Source: Gibbula magus (taxonomy: Eukaryota > Mollusca > Gastropoda > Trochida > Trochidae). Taken from it: 64,000 bases of DNA. The stretch covers positions 82,206,868 to 82,270,867 of the forward strand of contig OW388289.1 of NCBI GenBank assembly GCA_936450465.1, in the 5' to 3' direction. Both the position numbers and the translations under genes were made by a program. Shown here one piece after another: positions 1-10,800 of this stretch (positions are counted from its first letter, which is position 1; each line of letters opens with the position of its first letter). Below the pieces are notes generated by a model, which saw only the letters and a program-made list of their open reading frames with translations, was not told the origin of the DNA and ran no database searches.

Positions 1-1161
1 GGATAATCGTATTACTAGTGGTGATGCCCTTCACAGACTTGATATACCATGTAAATACAAACTGATGAACAGAACATTGCTTATTTTAACAAGATTGAGG
101 TTTGATACCTTCCCACACCCATATTTGAGGAGGGGTCAGGACCAAATGTAAAAAACTTAAAGGTACGCGGTACCTTCCCACAAAATTCAGTTCTGTACAT
201 ACGGCGGTTTTGGTGAATAGGTCGAAAATCTGAGAAGTTTACAACCGACGGAACCCTTGGTGTTATAGGTCTGATGAGCAAAAAGGTCCAAATATTCCCC
301 CAAAATAATTGGTCTGACAAAAAATGCCTTCGGACGAACGGAAAGCGTGAATAAATCGGCGGTACATAAAACACTAGCTAATTTGAGACTGAGGCATCGA
401 CATTAAAATATATTTTATATAACGCAACACCAATAGGTTCATATGGAATTATAGCAGCGATAACTACCTTAGGATATAGACTATAGCGAAACAGTCATAT
501 GAAAACAGAGCAAATTACAGCGAAAACTCCCAACGGACACAAACCTATGGCGAGTGAAACATATATGAAAACACAGCGTTAAACACAGGGATACTAGCCA
601 ACCATACGAAAAACAATGATATCTGTGACGAAGATGACATATAAACTGACTGAAGCTGTATACAGTTGAATGCATTACCTTTGCCTGTTGTTTTCGCATC
701 TTTGACGTCTTGTGCACCAATGATCTAAGCTGAGCGACATTAACAAGATATTTATAAGCGTGTTGAACCTACGCAAACTACAATGGAGCTGAGGTGTCAT
801 GTGTTGTCTGTATATGGTAAAGGTGTCATACATTAATACATCCTCTACCACCACGTCACATGCTAATAAATGATATTCCTGAATTCGAAATTAAAACTTG
901 AAGAGGGATGGACGTCGGAGTAAACAAGATTTGAAAAACATGAATGGAGTCCAGTGTTTGAAGGACATGTCAAAATAAGAAAACAAATATATTAAAATTT
1001 ATTCTAACTCCATCAAAGTGATACTGAATAGATAGAACATTGACAAACGTCCAGAAGGTCTTAGTGTCAGTATACGATACAATGTCGTTGATTAAAATTA
1101 AATGAAGAATACTGTTATGTTCACTGTAAGATGTTAAGCAAAACGGGAGAAGACAAAAATA

Positions 1162-1164
<3 letters not shown>
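1..1164. other. Non-coding stretch, nothing recognised
   Basis: AT-rich unique-looking DNA. The open frames on both strands are under 100 codons, with no domain I recognise and no convincing splice structure. A 12-base word, TACCTTCCCACA, occurs twice (106-117 and 170-181), which is too little to call a repeat. Confidence 0.5.

Positions 1165-1212
<48 letters not shown>
1165..1212. repeat. (TA)n microsatellite
   Basis: An uninterrupted TA dinucleotide run of about 48 bases. It abuts the left arm of the inverted repeat at 1212-1331. The Tyr/Ile-rich open frame through it is an artefact of the repeat. Confidence 0.95.
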
Positions 1213-1214
<2 letters not shown>

Positions 1215-1331
1215 AATTGAGACACGTTTATATACTCACATTGCAACTAAAAGTTACACGCACACACTGTGTGGCGATCATCAGGCATGTGGGTATTCAC
1301 TTGGGCACAATATAAACGTGTCTCCATTTGT
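1212..1331. repeat. Inverted repeat with 22-bp arms, possible small mobile element
   Basis: The arms lie at 1212-1233 and 1310-1331 and match at 21 of 22 positions when one is reverse-complemented. The 76-bp interior includes, on the minus strand, CTGATGA (1284-1278), then a stem-forming stretch, then GTAAC (1257-1253). This is reminiscent of a hammerhead ribozyme core but has GTAA where GAAA is required. TA arrays lie on both sides. It could be a short terminal-inverted-repeat element inserted in TA-rich DNA, or a retroelement terminal fragment. The family is not identified. Confidence 0.6.
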
Positions 1332-1384
1332 ATTTAAGCTCTACATTGTATGTATTGAGCACTCTCCTACTGTGAACTGGATAT

Positions 1385-1388
<4 letters not shown>

Positions 1389-1438
<50 letters not shown>
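1389..1438. repeat. (AT)n microsatellite
   Basis: A pure AT dinucleotide run of about 50 bases, 57 bases beyond the right arm of the inverted repeat. With the array at 1165-1212 it brackets that element. Confidence 0.95.
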
Positions 1439-1446
<8 letters not shown>

Positions 1447-1971
1447 CAATACAATTTATCTTTTATTAGTACATACAAGTCACAATGTCGCAATAGATAA
1501 ATGGGCGTTGATTTCTGATTAATATGGAACTGACTATGAGACACTGAACATGAACTCAACACGCGTGTTTATCGTTAATATTAACTGTACATTACCTTTC
1601 GTGAAAGTGTGCCGCAGGTTGGGCAATATACGATGCACTTATATCACGCCCATCGATAAACTTAGAATACATGCAATATACGATACAAATAAATTGGACA
1701 GCATGGACGATCATTATTGTTGCCAGTGTTACAAAAGGCCAGCCACGAATTTATTGAAATAGTACAAATGCACGAGAATGACATTCGGTTTCATGACACA
1801 TATCACATTGCCAATTGTACGATATATCGATTTAATTCTGAATCTTAAAGTAACAATGCATTTACGCGTAAATGTCAAACGGGATGAGATGTAATGGAAA
1901 ACTAGTGCCAGCAAGGAATAAGACTGAGATATCTGCACCGATACCATAATAATACAGAATTGAAAATAGAT
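1439..1971. other. Non-coding stretch, nothing recognised
   Basis: Unique-looking AT-rich DNA with only short open frames on both strands. It ends where similarity to repeat family A begins. Confidence 0.45.
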
Positions 1972-2695
1972 CCCGTGGCTCTGTAGCCCCATAGGTTCTT
2001 CAATGTTTTATTATCTAAGGTTCCATAACCCCAAATGTGGGTCACAGAGTCACCAAATCTACAACTTAGAATCTCCGTTGACAAAAGAGTCTGTACACCG
2101 CATTTCAGATTTCTAGAGCTTTTGGCACTGGAGAAGAAGATAAATAGCTTTTAAGTCATGACCCATGTAACCCTTATTTGGGGTCACATGGTCATGAAAT
2201 CTACAATTTAGAACTCCAATTGGACAAGGAGTACAACACATTTCAGCTTTCTAGAGCTTTTCGTACTGGAGAAGAAGATGAAAATAGCTTTTTATGTCAT
2301 GACTTCTGTGACGCATATATATTTGGGGGGTCACAGGGTCACCAAATCTACAATTTAATCCCTTTCAGCCAAGGAATCTGTACATATGAATTCAGCTCTC
2401 TAGAGTCATTGGGACTGGGGAAGATGACAATAGCTTTTTAGGTCACGACCCATGTAACCCAAATCTATAATTTCGAATCCCCTTCAGCCAGGGAGTTTGT
2501 ACATAAAATTTAAGCTCTCTGGAGTTCTGGAGAAGAAGTCTAAAAGGCGAAAAGAGTACGGACGACGTACGGCTGGACGAACGTCATGCCATGCCATAAA
2601 GCGAAAGGTTAACGGACGGACGGATGTCGTGCCATGCCATAGGACCATGGACCCTTTCAGACCTGATGAGGTAAAAATGCTTCTTCCTTGATGTG
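1972..2695 (+). repeat. Dispersed repeat family A, copy 1 (about 4 degenerate units plus tail)
   Basis: Degenerate tandem units of roughly 120-150 bp share the words GGGGTCAC, AAATCTACAATTTAGAAT, CAGCTTTCTAGAGC and CTGGAGAAGAAGATGAAAA. They are followed by a tail with GGACGGACGGA, ATGCCATGCCATA and CCTTTCAGACCTGATGAG. The same order is found at 54198-54712, which defines a dispersed family. The 5' part carries a GGCTCTGTAGC word, also present in copy 2. Open frames through it are shared between the copies only because the low-complexity tail lacks stops. I see no transposase and no tRNA-like head. The style is common in bivalve genomes, but the family name is not known to me. Confidence 0.75.
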
Positions 2696-3537
2696 TTGTG
2701 TCATCGTCAATTCAGATAACGCGTAATGATAGAAATAAATGTTAGCACAAGAAAAGTCTTACACTCAGTGTTGATGAACTATACACGTTGCAAATAAGGA
2801 ACATTTGACGCAAGGCAAAACATGGATTTTTATATAATTACGTATATGCACCAGGATATACAAATAAAACAAGTCATCAACGTACAAAACGTAGATGGGA
2901 GAGCTGTACACGTTATATACATGTATATAAAGAACACGTTGACGCGAGGTAAGGGGTGTGCATGTATGTGTACATATATGCACAAAGTAAATAGAAATCA
3001 TGAAGATTGTTAATGATACATTACAAGAATGAGACTAATCAAGAGATGGGTGAAGTAACTACTATCACAACGGCTAGTAAAAATCGTTGCTGGGAGAAAT
3101 CCTGCAAAACCATTTTGAATGCATCAGGAAGAAACTGCTTATAGACCATTGGTGAAACTCTATCGAATTACCAAGCTGCACTTCAAGCAAAACACGTCTC
3201 TACATCGGAGACATAGCATTTCGAAGCATCTGACGAGATTCGAACTCCGGTGGCATCGATTCTAAGAAAACGCACATACAATGCTTGCATAAACAAAATG
3301 ATGTAAGGGTAATGGTGATTAACAACTTGATATATTAATCATAACGTGTGATCAGTAGATACGAAGTGATAATAGGCGTTGAATACCACCCTTCACTTAG
3401 AAACATAATAATGAAGAACTAATGAGAAGTTGAATCTTCGTAAACATATTGACATGCATTATAAGCATAAAACTGTGAACCGTTAAATCTTAAATTGTAC
3501 ATCAGCTTTAATAAGACAAGAAAGTGACGTGTAGCAC
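2696..3537. other. Non-coding stretch
   Basis: No gene seen. A weak internal similarity links 2780-2820 and 2930-2955 (words around ACACGTTGACGC and GACGCAAGG). A GAGATTCGAACTCC word at 3235-3248 resembles a tRNA B box on the minus strand, but no A box accompanies it. Confidence 0.4.
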
Positions 3538-3623
3538 AATGTAAGACATATAATGTAACAATGTAAGACATGTATGTAACAATGTAAGACATGTATGTAA
3601 CAATGTAAGACATGTATGTAATA
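3538..3623. repeat. 21-bp minisatellite, about 4 copies
   Basis: The unit reads AATGTAAGACATGTATGTAAC and repeats head to tail. The first copy is slightly altered. The minus-strand frames reading repeated Ser-Tyr-Ile-Val-Thr-Tyr come from this array and are not evidence of a protein. Confidence 0.9.
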
Positions 3624-4269
3624 ATGATGAACCACTGGAGAGCTGCATCTTCTGTACAAATTACATTGCATCGGTGAGTCCATCAGAAGAGAGAAAAAGA
3701 GACGCAGGTACGTCAGTGATAGAGAGCTATTAGATTAGCTTACCGTGCTTGTCTGCCTGCAGACTCCAGGACATAGCGCGACCACTCTCGCACACGTATT
3801 AACACACAGTTAACATGCTAACCAAATTAATAACGATTTCGCTCCAGTGATATTGTGTTGAGGCAAAAGGCCAGAGTGCGGCGTTTTTCTTGATTAGTCA
3901 GTTGGCGTTCGAGTTACAGAAGGTGTAAGCGAGTATATAGAGATGATTTTACAAGTTATTTCAAGCCAGGACATATACACTCTTCATGAGGACGGTGCCA
4001 TGGTTGACATAAGTAACGCATTACTATGAAAAGAAACAATGTTAAAAATATCTACTTAAATTATTCGAAAAGATATTTAGGCCTATATCCCTTAGGCCTA
4101 TATCTAGAACAATCATATCCATTTCGATCGAAATGGTCCAAACCTTTGCCACAATTACAGAGTAAGCAAACATAAATATTGATTTCGTTTAGTTTAACAA
4201 TAGTACATTATATCTACATCCATTAGCAACAAAGACAACTCCATCCATAAATCCATTGTTAGTACCTCC

Positions 4270-4333
4270 CCGGAAGTTCAAATCCCGCGAGATTTGCCCG
4301 ATTTGTATATAAGGTCATAGGTCAAAGTGACCG
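4270..4333 (+). promoter_or_regulatory. Promoter-like motif cluster with composite nuclear-receptor site
   Basis: In 64 bases the sequence has a perfect ETS core CCGGAAGT (4270-4277), TCCCGCGAGA (4283-4292, one base from the TCTCGCGAGA core-promoter motif), a TATA-like TATATAAGG (4306-4314), and AGGTCATAGGTCA (4312-4324, a perfect direct repeat with 1-base spacing). The last half-site is shared with AGGTCAAAGTGACCG (4319-4333), one base from a 3-spaced inverted repeat of the oestrogen-response type. Downstream, an ATG at 4443 with G at -3 and G at +4 opens only 27 codons. A first exon is possible, but no splice donor decides it. The function is inferred from motifs only. Confidence 0.35.
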
Positions 4334-5212
4334 ATATTCGTAAAGGAGGCATCCTTGCACAATAATCATTACACTGGCTGTCGTTATTCGGTCTGGACAG
4401 TCAGTGTTCGGAGTTGAATTACACGCTCCGCAACCCTTCGTGATGGAAAATGCCATTTGTCAATCAGTAAAACTATTGTCAGAGTTGCACATCTACGTCA
4501 ATCGTTCCTGGACGATTTCGAGTTAGTCCGAATGCACTTTGGATAAATGATTGACATAACTTTCGAAAAGAATAACAAAAAAGAAATCATGGTATGATTT
4601 GGCTATTTTCAGATTTAGCATTCTAGACTTTCTTGGCTTTAATTATACTATGAGGTTATGACGACAGACGGCAGTGCATTTCCCTGTGTTTGAGATTTAA
4701 AACTAAAAGTGAATACGGTTTTTAACAGACACTGAAATAGAAAATATATATAGTGACCTGGCTAACATTTACAACCTTCTCACTGAGCTAGATATAATGA
4801 AGTTTAAAACGTCGAGGTACAACCTACTGTAAACAGTAATACTAGCCTGCCGGGCAATGAATATAGCTCGGGAATAAGAACATTAATCTACTAATAGGAA
4901 CCTATTGTCAGTTCTACTCGCTGGAAATAAGGACAATCGATTCAATCAGGGTCGTATCATCCCCAACAATGTACAGAGGACATGTTCCGTTTGCAGCAGG
5001 GCTTTGATTTACTTAATGTGTGTACATCGCAATACAAACATAATTCTACAATGTTTATGGTTTCGAAAGCATTAAGAAAAGGTTAAGAAAACAACCAACT
5101 ACACATCTAAATTATATATTAAAAAACCTTCAGATTCACTTCATATTGATGAACACCACAACAAAATGCTGATTGTACGAAGGCTGGAATTAACAATGTA
5201 CAATTGAATGAC
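4334..5212. other. Non-coding stretch downstream of promoter-like cluster
   Basis: It holds the 27-codon open frame at 4443-4526 mentioned with the promoter-like cluster, and otherwise AT-rich DNA with no recognisable exon or repeat. Confidence 0.35.
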
Positions 5213-5242
5213 GACGATGATGGTGATGATGATGATGATGAT
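5213..5242. repeat. (GAT)n microsatellite
   Basis: Short imperfect GAT/GAC trinucleotide run. Confidence 0.85.
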
Positions 5243-7749
5243 ACACATACTGAATTAATCGCATTTTCACCACTACGTACTGATCTCTACACTTTGTCAT
5301 ATAAATTCAAAATAATAAATAAATGTTCAATAATCTTAATCTTTAAGTAATAAACTGTACCAAACGTAGGATTAAATGTTCAATAACACATACACGTTTT
5401 ATGTATGAAGGAGCTGAGAGAGTTGAATAAAACTATAGTGAGAGAAGTCACTGAGTCACTAAGTCATGACAGAAGGAATGGTATTTATTAATTAACTTGA
5501 ATGAAAGGTCATATACTTGTACTGAGAACAGAACATATTTGGAACCAGATGAAGCTTCACATTATCTTTACTCCGCAGAGCTAGGAAGCACTGTATCTGC
5601 TAGGTAAATATGTTAAAGGACAGTCCATGTCCTTGTACAATTAATAATTTCAAACATGCGGAGATGTATATTTAACTTATACATATTCAAAAGGGTTCAA
5701 CAGTTTCATAAAACATAATGTAACTCATCTATGATCACAATATACTTCAAACTCTTCAAACTGCCTAGCGCCATAATACCTGCAACAGTAGTGTGCCATG
5801 CCATTTAAAAAAAAATGTAGATGGCTGTTTTATTATCCGAGCGATAGCGAGTGATATACAGTAGTTTGAACGAGTTTCGTATGACACACTTGGTCGGTTA
5901 ATTATTTCTTTATTAGACATTTTATTCCATGAAGCAAGACAGAAATAATGAGAAAACAACCCTGCGGTCTGTCTATACACACTTTTAGGGACGAAACGAG
6001 CAAACGAAAAGTCGTGGTTGTCTGGTCAACGTAACATATTTGCATTTTGATATATTATATAGATTGTATATATATATGCCACAAAGTAATTTATTGGTAT
6101 ATTAACAACATATGGTCGCATATCTTTTAATTAAACATGAATAAGAATATATTAGATTTTTTAAATTAATACATTTGCTTAATTCCCCCAAAACGCCCGG
6201 TACAAGCAACATGACACATGCATACACACCAAGCCCTTTATGGTTCCAAAGAACGTCTTATGAATCAAATGACTTCATAATACACGCTGAGGTCGAATCC
6301 AGGACATGATATGAATAATGATATCGATGAAGTACCACATGGTTGCGGGAGCTAAAGAAACAGGGTTATTTGAGATGAGATCTGCTGTACCCATACAGAC
6401 CACATACAGGGCATCGTCTCATGGGACTTCATATTATTCAAGTCTCATCAAGATGCGATATTCAAGAATGTAGAAGAGCAGTTTATTATAGCCCAATAAC
6501 CTAATCCCGTTTAAGGCGAGATGGGTTCATATATCGATGCTCTTTTGTGGTGAGACAAGCTCACTGGCATCAGTGTCCAGAAGGCGACTCGAATGACATC
6601 GTATTTAGGTCTCACCAAAGACTATTAATAAACTCGATTATACGAGCCCCACGTACAAATAACATCTATTAAACTGATAAAACCCAGCGGATAAGGTCAT
6701 TGACCGTCATTTCGTTTCAGAAATCGGTACTGTCAAATAACCGAATACTACATTTGACACCAGACACATGGTACCACCTGTAACTGCAAGATATCATGGA
6801 ACCCATAGGTATTTGAGATGAGACTAGATGTCCAGTTAACAACACAGACTGTATTCTGTACCCTTCAGCCTGGGAGAGAGACTCAGTGTGAGCTGGAGGA
6901 ACGTGTCGGGCTTATTGATCAAACACAACAAAACAACCACATGATAATTCACTCCCTTCCATAATGTCAGGGTTAAATGCTGCTAAATACAGAAGTTCAT
7001 GTGAATTATTCCAAAATCTGGTGCTGAAGTGAAACACAAAATAAAATGCACGTGCCTATAACATGTAGCCTTACTACAATACCTTCCTAGAACAAGGAAA
7101 TGTAACGTCAGAAACCCAAACGGAGTGCACATATCCAAATGTCAAGATGCGGTTTTAGTATTTAGCATGTATAATTATAAAAAGGAAATGTACTGAAGAC
7201 TTACATATTACGGAGAAGTGCACCAATGGTAAGCAGACGCTGATCCCGGTGTGGAGAGAGACAATCCGGCCACAGGAAGGAACGTAGCCAGTGCTTACAT
7301 GTTCCAATACGCCACGTCTGGACAGAATGTGTCCTCACAAATTTGGAATCACGGGTCACATGTCTGTTGACAAGAGAATGCCGACCGAGTTGTGCTGATG
7401 TCCCAGGATCGCTACTGGAGCACTGGGTAGTGGTGGGAAGCAGACCTGTATTGGAACTGCTCGCCTCGTAAACACCAATCGATTATTGATCAGATGGGTG
7501 CAGGGGGACGAACAGACAGAGAGAGAGACAGGCTCAGGCAAACTAGCAGGCCGGTCCACATCCAGCACACTGAGGCAAAGCAGAGTGTGCATTGGTCTTT
7601 ATGGTACTGTCTCCTTGGTGGGGACGCGCTACAGCGGGCACCTGTCTTTAGATAGATGTTATACATTGTACAGGTGTTGGTGTTCTATTCCAGGACGGGA
7701 TAATAATTGGTTAACGATATTAGAGTCTTCAATATCTGTCACTTAAAAT
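5243..7749. other. Non-coding stretch, nothing recognised
   Basis: Unique-looking DNA on both strands. A CGAATCC word near 6293 resembles a B box but has no partner. TATTTGAGATGAGA occurs near both 6367 and 6811. No coding signal is seen. Confidence 0.4.
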
Positions 7750-7882
7750 AGAGGTGAGGTGAGCTTTTGGACACCGCTTCAAGAGTATTTCATATATGTC
7801 CCCGACTGTTAGTATCATTGCATGGAGAAAGCCCGCAACACCACTGCTATGCATTGTGATGAAACCTGCGACCATTTACCAA
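7750..7882 (-). mobile_element. SINE fragment (tRNA-headed family), 3' part
   Basis: On the plus strand it reads AGGTGAGGTGAG, then CTTCAAGAGTATTTCATATAT, then GGAGAAAGCCCGCAACACC and GATGAAACCTGCGA. This is the same order as the complete copies at 42733 and 48905. The tRNA-like head is missing, so only the 3' part of the element, relative to its minus-strand sense, survives. Similarity stops near 7882. Confidence 0.75.
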
Positions 7883-10800
7883 CAGTATCACAGATATACG
7901 AATATTGAATTTTTAAAATTTTTATTTTTATTTTAATTTTGTGTGCAAACTTTAAAAGTGGAAGATTGTACATGTATATTAAACAATGAATAGTCCCACT
8001 GTAAACAATTGCGAATCGAATCAGACAGGAATACAAAGACACATACAGCTCCAGAAATACTCTTAAGGCCAGAAGGCGAGGAACTACTAGTCACCAGGCT
8101 GTTTGATCTGCGCTAACAAATTAACCCATTTGAGGAAAAGAAAGTGGAACTGGATTGAATGTCTGCGGGCCTATGATATTTCCATACTACACAGAAGATG
8201 GGCTTTACAGAAGCCTTTATCAAGTCACAGTTTGAAGCCGATGCACGCGATACGTAATATGGCGTCTTCCTGTTTCCTGCGAAAAGGCCAGCCGCTATCA
8301 ATGTAGCTGAGGAACAGTTCTGAGAATATCAAAATTTTTATAATTTAATATCCTACAGCGCGATCACCAAATTTTTCAAACTTTAAATGGATATCTGACA
8401 AAATCCCACCAGTAAACTACCATGTAGTAATGAATGAGAATACCATACTGGATGCATTCTTAATAGTTCAGGTGAATGGCCAACTCACCTCACGGAAAAT
8501 ATTAATTGACAAAGTTAAATAATGAAATATATTCCAGGTTTGAGTGGAAGTAGAAACGATCTTGATTCTCGGCGATATACGAGGATGACGGGTGATGTTT
8601 GAAAAGTAAAGATGTAAGTATAAGCAGAATTCGAGAACATGATTTTTTTTTAAAACGCGCGCTACAATGTTTTCTTTACAGAGATGTACTTACTGCTGCT
8701 GCAAATTAACATTTTCATGTTCATACGTCAATTAGTGACAATAAATAAATTAGCAAAAATCGGTAATTATAGTTAAACATAATGATTTTGGAAACCTATA
8801 ATGAAGACAGACAAAATGGGTTGGTAGTGTCCAGCAAGACGACTCTGCAAACAATACTGAAAATGACCATTCTGAATATCCCACCTTTTCAATATTTAAT
8901 GAAATGGTGATATCTTACGAATAAATGTTTGTTCAGAGCTTGAACGTAAGACTGCTAGGATACATGTAAATGGGACACACAATGTCGCTTTTCATTGAAA
9001 CAAGTATAAGTGTTCATACAGTTTACATTTGGGCCAAACTATGCAAATCGAGTAACAGCACATGTGGATATTGGCATGCTTCACATTGGCATATTCTTCT
9101 TTCAGATATCGTTTAAAAATATAGTTTGTTTCAAATGCGATGTGTTAGAACTCTTGAATCAAAAGACTCGCGTTGAAAGTCCTTATAATTAGAAGTGATG
9201 AGAGCTACATACATGAAACACAATTATGATTATACGAACGATCCGTCACATTGCTTCTAGTTCTTTGAAATTCAAGATCTTAAATAATGCGACGAAAATG
9301 AAGATAAATGAAAAAAATCTTTAAAAAAAAAAATGATTAGTAGAATTTCTATTTAATTCAGTTTCCTTAATGGACCAGTGCGGTTTCATCCTATAATGGA
9401 CGTTCATACATCAATGCAAAACCTTCACCGTCATCGGAATTAAATTATACTATAAATATTAAACATGTTTTCTAAAAAGAAATCTTGTTTCGAGAGAATC
9501 ATGAATCTAGAACAGAACGCCATTGAGCGGCTAATAATATATTAGGAAATTGCCTTTCCCAATAAGCGCCCCTATCTGCGAAATAAATATCTGTGAATTT
9601 CATTGTGGCGTTTATGATCGATTCATTGATCGTGGAACATTGACGGTTAATGTACCATTCCGGTAACGTTTCGTAGGCGAATTACCGTCAGCCCATTTAG
9701 CAACCGGGACAGCAACAACCCCGCGTTATCCATGAAGCCATAATTCGGACATTCGTATGGAAGGAAGTTAATAAATGCTTCTTCTTTCAGAGCGTCTTCG
9801 GTTTATGTTACATGGTTGAACACGATGAACAGAGTATATTTAACGGATAGGCTACGCTTCGGTTATTATGGAACGCCTTGGACTGATTGTCATGGTCTTA
9901 GTTTGAAATGTCCGTTCTGAAAACTGAAATGTTTCGAAGGTTCCGTTGCACGGTAATCGTGATTAGCCTGGTCCGCGATGTATTACCACATGAAGTTTAT
10001 ATACTGGATCCAAGTGCGAACCCATAACCTGTCCGTTCGGTCTGTTCATACCGTGATGGATATACTTAACGGACGTGTAGCCAGACAGGAGCAGTGCGTT
10101 GATCTGTTGCATGGAAGGTTACTATGGTGGAGTGGTGACGGGTCCAAACAGTTTTCCTTAAATCGTAATATATCTTCGAAAAAAATAACGGAATTAAGAT
10201 TTAACGGAGGGAAATACGGCTGAGAGAAATGTACGATGACTATAATTTATGACACGGTTTTGCATACCGAAGGGGGGAAATCAAGAGTTACTCTGATGAA
10301 AAGGTAACTCAGTGTTATGATATTGATTATAGCACTTTAAAGAGTTCTGGGACAAATGCATTGTAGATCCAATGTTGTTGATTAAGAAGAATAATAACAG
10401 CAAGTTCCTGGCATCTACTTTTTTTAGTTCACACATATTCACACATATGATTTTGATAAATTATATATGAAACGCTGGAATATCAATATAGATGACAGCC
10501 ATACTTTATTACAATTCTGTTTCATATATATTTTATGGAAATTGCTTTTTGTTTTGTTTTATGACAAACATTTCATTTGGTTCCATAACCTCTTCAGAGT
10601 TAAAGCAAATTCAAATGAGTTTGCAAACAAGTATATAGAGATGGTTTTATCTCCCAACAAGTGGGAAAAGTCGGACATATATTGAACAGTGTTTATGGAG
10701 TTTTATTCTTTAATAAATCATTAATAACTCTCGGTTTATGTGTTTAATAGTTTTAATATTCAAATTCAAATAATTTTTAACAAGATAAATGAATACAAGC

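Noticed and set aside
2178..2691. Frames shared between the two copies of repeat family A, taken as a conserved peptide
   Set aside because: Similarity follows the DNA repeat in more than one frame and stops fall at different places, as expected for non-coding repeats.
8046..8064. Opposite-strand SINE fragment (GAAATACTCTTAAGG)
   Set aside because: Only about 14 bases match the SINE and no other part of the element follows in the right place.
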